Assembly: GCA_021299455.1 (NCBI GenBank)
Contig: JAJTGQ010000041.1
Coordinates: 1-61,453 of the forward strand
DNA length: 61,453 bases
From: Flammeovirgaceae bacterium
GTDB taxonomy: Bacteria; Bacteroidota; Bacteroidia; Cytophagales; Cyclobacteriaceae
Reading direction: 5' to 3'
Positions 59,090 to 61,453 of this stretch are shown in pieces. The position numbers and the translations under genes are program-made. Positions within the stretch are counted from its first letter, which is position 1, and each line of letters starts with the position of its first letter. The notes below the pieces were generated by a model. That model saw only the letters and a program-made list of their open reading frames with translations, was not told the DNA's origin and made no database searches.

Positions 59090-60064
59090 ATGTTGATCCC
59101 TATTTTACTTCTTCTCCTTGGATTTGGAATATTGATAAAAGGAGCCGATTTTCTAGTAAATGGTGCTTCATCCGCTGCCAAAAAGTACGGCATCTCAAAT
59201 TTAGCCATCGGCCTTACAGTAGTGGCCTTTGGGACGTCCATGCCAGAATTGATTGTCAGCCTCCTTTCCGCCCTAAATGGAAAAAACGATGCTTCATTTG
59301 GCAATGTCATTGGGAGCAACAATTTCAACTTGCTTTTTATCTTAGGCATAGCTGGATTGATTTACCCATTGGTCGTGCAGCGCAACACAGTGAAGTATGA
59401 AGTACCCCTTTCGTTGTTGGCAGCAGGGGTTCTATTTCTTCTTGTCAATGATTCTATATGGGGTGGAGAAGGTGCTGGTAGCTTAAGCAGAATAGATAGC
59501 ATTATCCTCTTGGCATTTTTTGCTGGTTTTATCTTTTACATCTATAAAACCATGAGCCACACAACCGATTTGGAAGAGGGCGAGCCCATTAAAATATACA
59601 GTATGCCCTTATCGATAGGTATGGTTATTTTGGGTCTTGGTATGTTAATTGGCGGGGGACAATTAGTTGTGAATAATGCTTTGGAAATCGCCCGAGCGTA
59701 TGGTTTATCTGAAAAGTTGATTGGGTTAACCATTCTGGCAGCCGGCACCTCATTACCTGAGCTCGCCACTTCTTGCGTTGCTGCCTATCGAAAGAATACT
59801 GATATCGCAATTGGCAATGTGGTAGGCTCGAATATTTTCAACATATTTTTTATTCTTGGCATTACTGGTGTTGTCAATCCAATGGCTTACAATCCCGCAA
59901 TGAACTTCGATTTGTATGTACTAATGGGGTCTACCGTGTTACTGATGATTTTTATGTTTACCCTAAACACTCGTAAACTTGATCGTTGGGAAGCTGCACT
60001 CCTATTAGGCGGTTACATTGTGTACACGGTGTATTTGATTGGAATGGATAATGGAGCTGTGTAA
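59090..60064 (+). CDS. Calcium/sodium antiporter (CaCA family)
   Basis: The 324-residue membrane protein has ten hydrophobic segments and two inverted alpha repeats: 'AFGTSMPELIVSLLSAL...NVIGSNNFNLLF' and 'AAGTSLPELATSC...NVVGSNIFNIFF'. The first repeat has Asn where Ile is usual after GSN. These repeats form the ion-binding site of K+-independent Na+/Ca2+ exchangers such as YrbG. Last gene of the MscS-CorA-CaCA operon. Confidence 0.93.
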   Translation: MLIPILLLLLGFGILIKGADFLVNGASSAAKKYGISNLAIGLTVVAFGTSMPELIVSLLSALNGKNDASFGNVIGSNNFNLLFILGIAGLIYPLVVQRNTVKYEVPLSLLAAGVLFLLVNDSIWGGEGAGSLSRIDSIILLAFFAGFIFYIYKTMSHTTDLEEGEPIKIYSMPLSIGMVILGLGMLIGGGQLVVNNALEIARAYGLSEKLIGLTILAAGTSLPELATSCVAAYRKNTDIAIGNVVGSNIFNIFFILGITGVVNPMAYNPAMNFDLYVLMGSTVLLMIFMFTLNTRKLDRWEAALLLGGYIVYTVYLIGMDNGAV

Positions 60065-60087
60065 AGTTGTTAGATTGTATTAAACAA

Positions 60088-60124
60088 AAAAAGAGAGGCA
60101 CCGTTACGAGGCGCCTCTCTTTTA
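60088..60124. terminator. Bidirectional terminator between the CaCA gene and the coiled-coil lipoprotein gene
   Basis: A 10-bp stem (60090-60099 with 60113-60122) with a 13-base loop has A5 before and TTTATTTA after. It can end both convergent transcripts. Confidence 0.85.
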
Positions 60125-60141
60125 TTTATAGCAGGAGAGTA

Positions 60142-60885
60142 CTAAATCTTCTTCTCCAGAGCAGCAATCTTCGCTTGGGCTTCTTGCTTCCCTAGAGAGA
60201 GTGCTTTTTTATACAACTCCATCGCTTCTTTATAGGTATCTTTCTTCTTGCGCGGTGCAAGCTTGGTGCGATTGGCAGCTTCTTCAATAGCCTGGCCTCT
60301 GGCAAAGTAAGAATCCGCTTCGCTCATTTTGCTTTGAACCATCATTTCCTGAATGCGAGCCTCAATGAGTGCTAACTCCTGCTGCTTCGCAACAATTTGA
60401 GACTCCTTGTCTGTAAGCTCAGCTTCCTGCAATCCTACAGTAGTAATTAGGTTTTGATTTTCGTTTTTCAACAGGTCAACTTGCTCATTCAATGCCGCGA
60501 TCTCTTTATTGCGCTCTTCCAAGTCACCCTTTAGCTTTTTGATGGTGGCGGCAAATGCATTCGCATTTCCTTTTGATTTTTTCAGGGATTTTTCAAGATC
60601 CGAGATTTTATTCTGAGTATCCTTTACGTAGTTATTAATGTCCTTCATTCTGCTTTTGTAATTGTCATAGGTAGTTCCTTCTACCATATTTACACGGAGC
60701 AATTGACGATTCGCGTCAATAGAGTCCATCAACACACCAACCTCTTGAAGGGTCGTTGCAAATTGTTGACTGGTCTGAAGTTCCGTTCTTAGCGAATCAA
60801 CTTGTGATTGGAGCTTCTCTGAGTTTCCTCCACAGCTTGCCATGGTAATACCGATTGTGGCCACGAATAATAATCTTTTTAGCAT
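60142..60885 (-). CDS. Coiled-coil lipoprotein with C-terminal TPR-like helices
   Basis: The 247-residue protein has a lipobox at 'MASCG' (Cys near residue 18). A long coiled coil follows (about 25-190, heptad-like Leu/Lys/Glu pattern, 'KKLKGDLEERNKEIAALNEQ'), then a C-terminal TPR-like pair ('ADSYFARGQAIEEAAN', 'YKEAMELYKKALSLGK'). It should be anchored in the envelope and bind partners through coiled coils. Function unknown. A TAATTTTG -7 element lies 20 bp upstream. Confidence 0.8.
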   Translation of the reverse strand: MLKRLLFVATIGITMASCGGNSEKLQSQVDSLRTELQTSQQFATTLQEVGVLMDSIDANRQLLRVNMVEGTTYDNYKSRMKDINNYVKDTQNKISDLEKSLKKSKGNANAFAATIKKLKGDLEERNKEIAALNEQVDLLKNENQNLITTVGLQEAELTDKESQIVAKQQELALIEARIQEMMVQSKMSEADSYFARGQAIEEAANRTKLAPRKKKDTYKEAMELYKKALSLGKQEAQAKIAALEKKI

Positions 60886-60905
60886 ACAGTTGTTAGTTTA
60901 GAACG

Positions 60906-60913
60906 CAAAATTA
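60906..60913 (-). promoter_or_regulatory. Candidate -7 element for the coiled-coil lipoprotein
   Basis: The minus strand reads TAATTTTG, an exact TAnnTTTG match, 20 bp before the ATG. A TTG lies 23 bp upstream of it, slightly longer than the preferred 19. Confidence 0.45.
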
Positions 60914-61021
60914 CACCCTTGTTGTACTGTTTAGTGCAAGAACAAAATATTTTTTCAAATAGCCTTAAATCCACCGACAACGCGTAAATTGCGGGCGCAA
61001 AAGGCAAAGATTATCCGTTAA

Positions 61022-61453
61022 ATGCCCAAATTAATAACCACGCGCACGCGTATTGAAGACCTGGGCAAACCTCGAGTAATAGTAATCGGAGGAGGATTTG
61101 GAGGACTGGAAGTGATCAAGAAGCTTCGGGGAGCGAAACTTCAGACTGTCTTATTCGACAAAAACAATCACCATACGTTTCAACCACTCCTTTATCAAGT
61201 GGCCACATCCGGGCTTGAAACCAACTCAATTGTGGCTCCCTTTCGTAAGTTGTTCGGCAACTATCAAGACTTTTACTTTAGGCTGGCAGAGGTAAAGAAC
61301 ATTAAACCGGAAGAAAACTACATCGAGACTTCAATTGGAGGGGTTAAGTACGATTATTTGGTCATTGCCTCGGGTGCTGTAACCAATTTTTATGGTATGG
61401 AAGAAGTGCAAAAAAATGCCATTTCCATGAAGAATATTGTAGACGCGACCAAA
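61022..61453 (+). CDS. ndh: Type II NADH dehydrogenase, N-terminal part
   Basis: The frame runs off the right edge after 144 codons. It starts at ATG 61022 ('MPKLITTRTRIEDLGKPRVI') and has the FAD-binding motif 'VIVIGGGFGGLEVIKKL'. 'DKNNHHTFQPLLYQVATSGL' and 'YDYLVIASGAVTNFYG' follow, all typical of single-subunit NADH:quinone oxidoreductases. It should pass electrons from NADH to menaquinone without pumping protons. The NADH-binding half is outside the window. A TAAATTGC lies about 35 bp upstream. Confidence 0.92.
   Translation, partial: MPKLITTRTRIEDLGKPRVIVIGGGFGGLEVIKKLRGAKLQTVLFDKNNHHTFQPLLYQVATSGLETNSIVAPFRKLFGNYQDFYFRLAEVKNIKPEENYIETSIGGVKYDYLVIASGAVTNFYGMEEVQKNAISMKNIVDATK

Noticed and set aside
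1-61453. CRISPR arrays, insertion sequences, phage genes, tRNA or rRNA
   Set aside because: No regularly spaced repeats, transposase or integrase motifs, terminal inverted repeats, or T-loop GGTTCGAATCC-like sequences were found on reading all intergenic gaps; weak copies could be missed without a search tool.

Overview
The window is a stretch of chromosome from a gliding-type Bacteroidota, most likely order Cytophagales. The main indicators are gldA, gldF and gldG; porT directly after ubiE and a PorE-like OmpA protein (both type IX secretion); DUF5606, DUF5686, DUF6588, DUF4369 and CHRD-like families; SiaB/SiaC signalling proteins; and promoters fitting the Bacteroidota form TTG-N19-TAnnTTTG. 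I see no insertion sequence, prophage, CRISPR array, tRNA or rRNA. The gene density and conserved families look like ordinary core chromosome. A partial coaD lies at the left edge and a partial type II NADH dehydrogenase at the right edge.

Layout. 1-8.8 kb: coaD end, Nudix hydrolase, pyrE, two LPP20-like lipoproteins, a CHRD-like lipoprotein, a thioredoxin-fold protein, a YkgJ-type cysteine cluster protein, a family 2 glycosyltransferase, saccharopine dehydrogenase and cytidine deaminase. 9-20.3 kb: one long + strand signalling cluster of cheR, receiver-less cheB, a membrane GAF protein, a Cache-HAMP-GAF-PAS-PAS-SpoIIE phosphatase (SiaA-like), siaB, siaC and an ABCG-type transporter with a TerB-like N-terminus, followed by two exported proteins and a terminator. 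20.3-31.3 kb: alpha/beta hydrolase, SDR, porT, ubiE, PorE-like protein, engB, DUF5606, fbp, aspartate kinase, LMW protein-tyrosine phosphatase, enoyl-CoA hydratase and a broken DUF6588 gene. 31.4-40.3 kb: kdtA-rsgA, glycosyltransferase, DUF962, DUF4442, nhaC, a DEDDy exonuclease and DUF5686. 40.4-49.5 kb: an ABC ATPase with an ABC-permease/M1-aminopeptidase fusion, fabH, a carotenoid hydratase-like protein, a Rieske oxygenase and dnaN. 49.6-61.4 kb: DUF4340-gldG-gldF-gldA, a DUF4369/thioredoxin protein, polyprenyl synthase, an MscS-CorA-CaCA ion-transport operon, a coiled-coil lipoprotein and ndh.

How the genes may work together. The polyprenyl synthase, UbiE/MenG and Ndh fit a menaquinone respiratory chain. 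KdtA and the glycosyltransferases serve the outer envelope. PorT, the PorE-like protein and GldAFG serve type IX secretion and gliding.

The most interesting region is 9.0-18.8 kb. It holds a Sia-type phosphatase/kinase/phosphoprotein partner switch that lacks the SiaD diguanylate cyclase of Pseudomonas. It is packed with chemotaxis-type methyltransferase and methylesterase genes and ends in a TerB-ABCG transporter, which suggests a membrane-sensing pathway with a transport output. The other strong anomaly is the DUF6588 gene, where an in-frame stop lies just after the signal peptide and no ordinary start codon is present.
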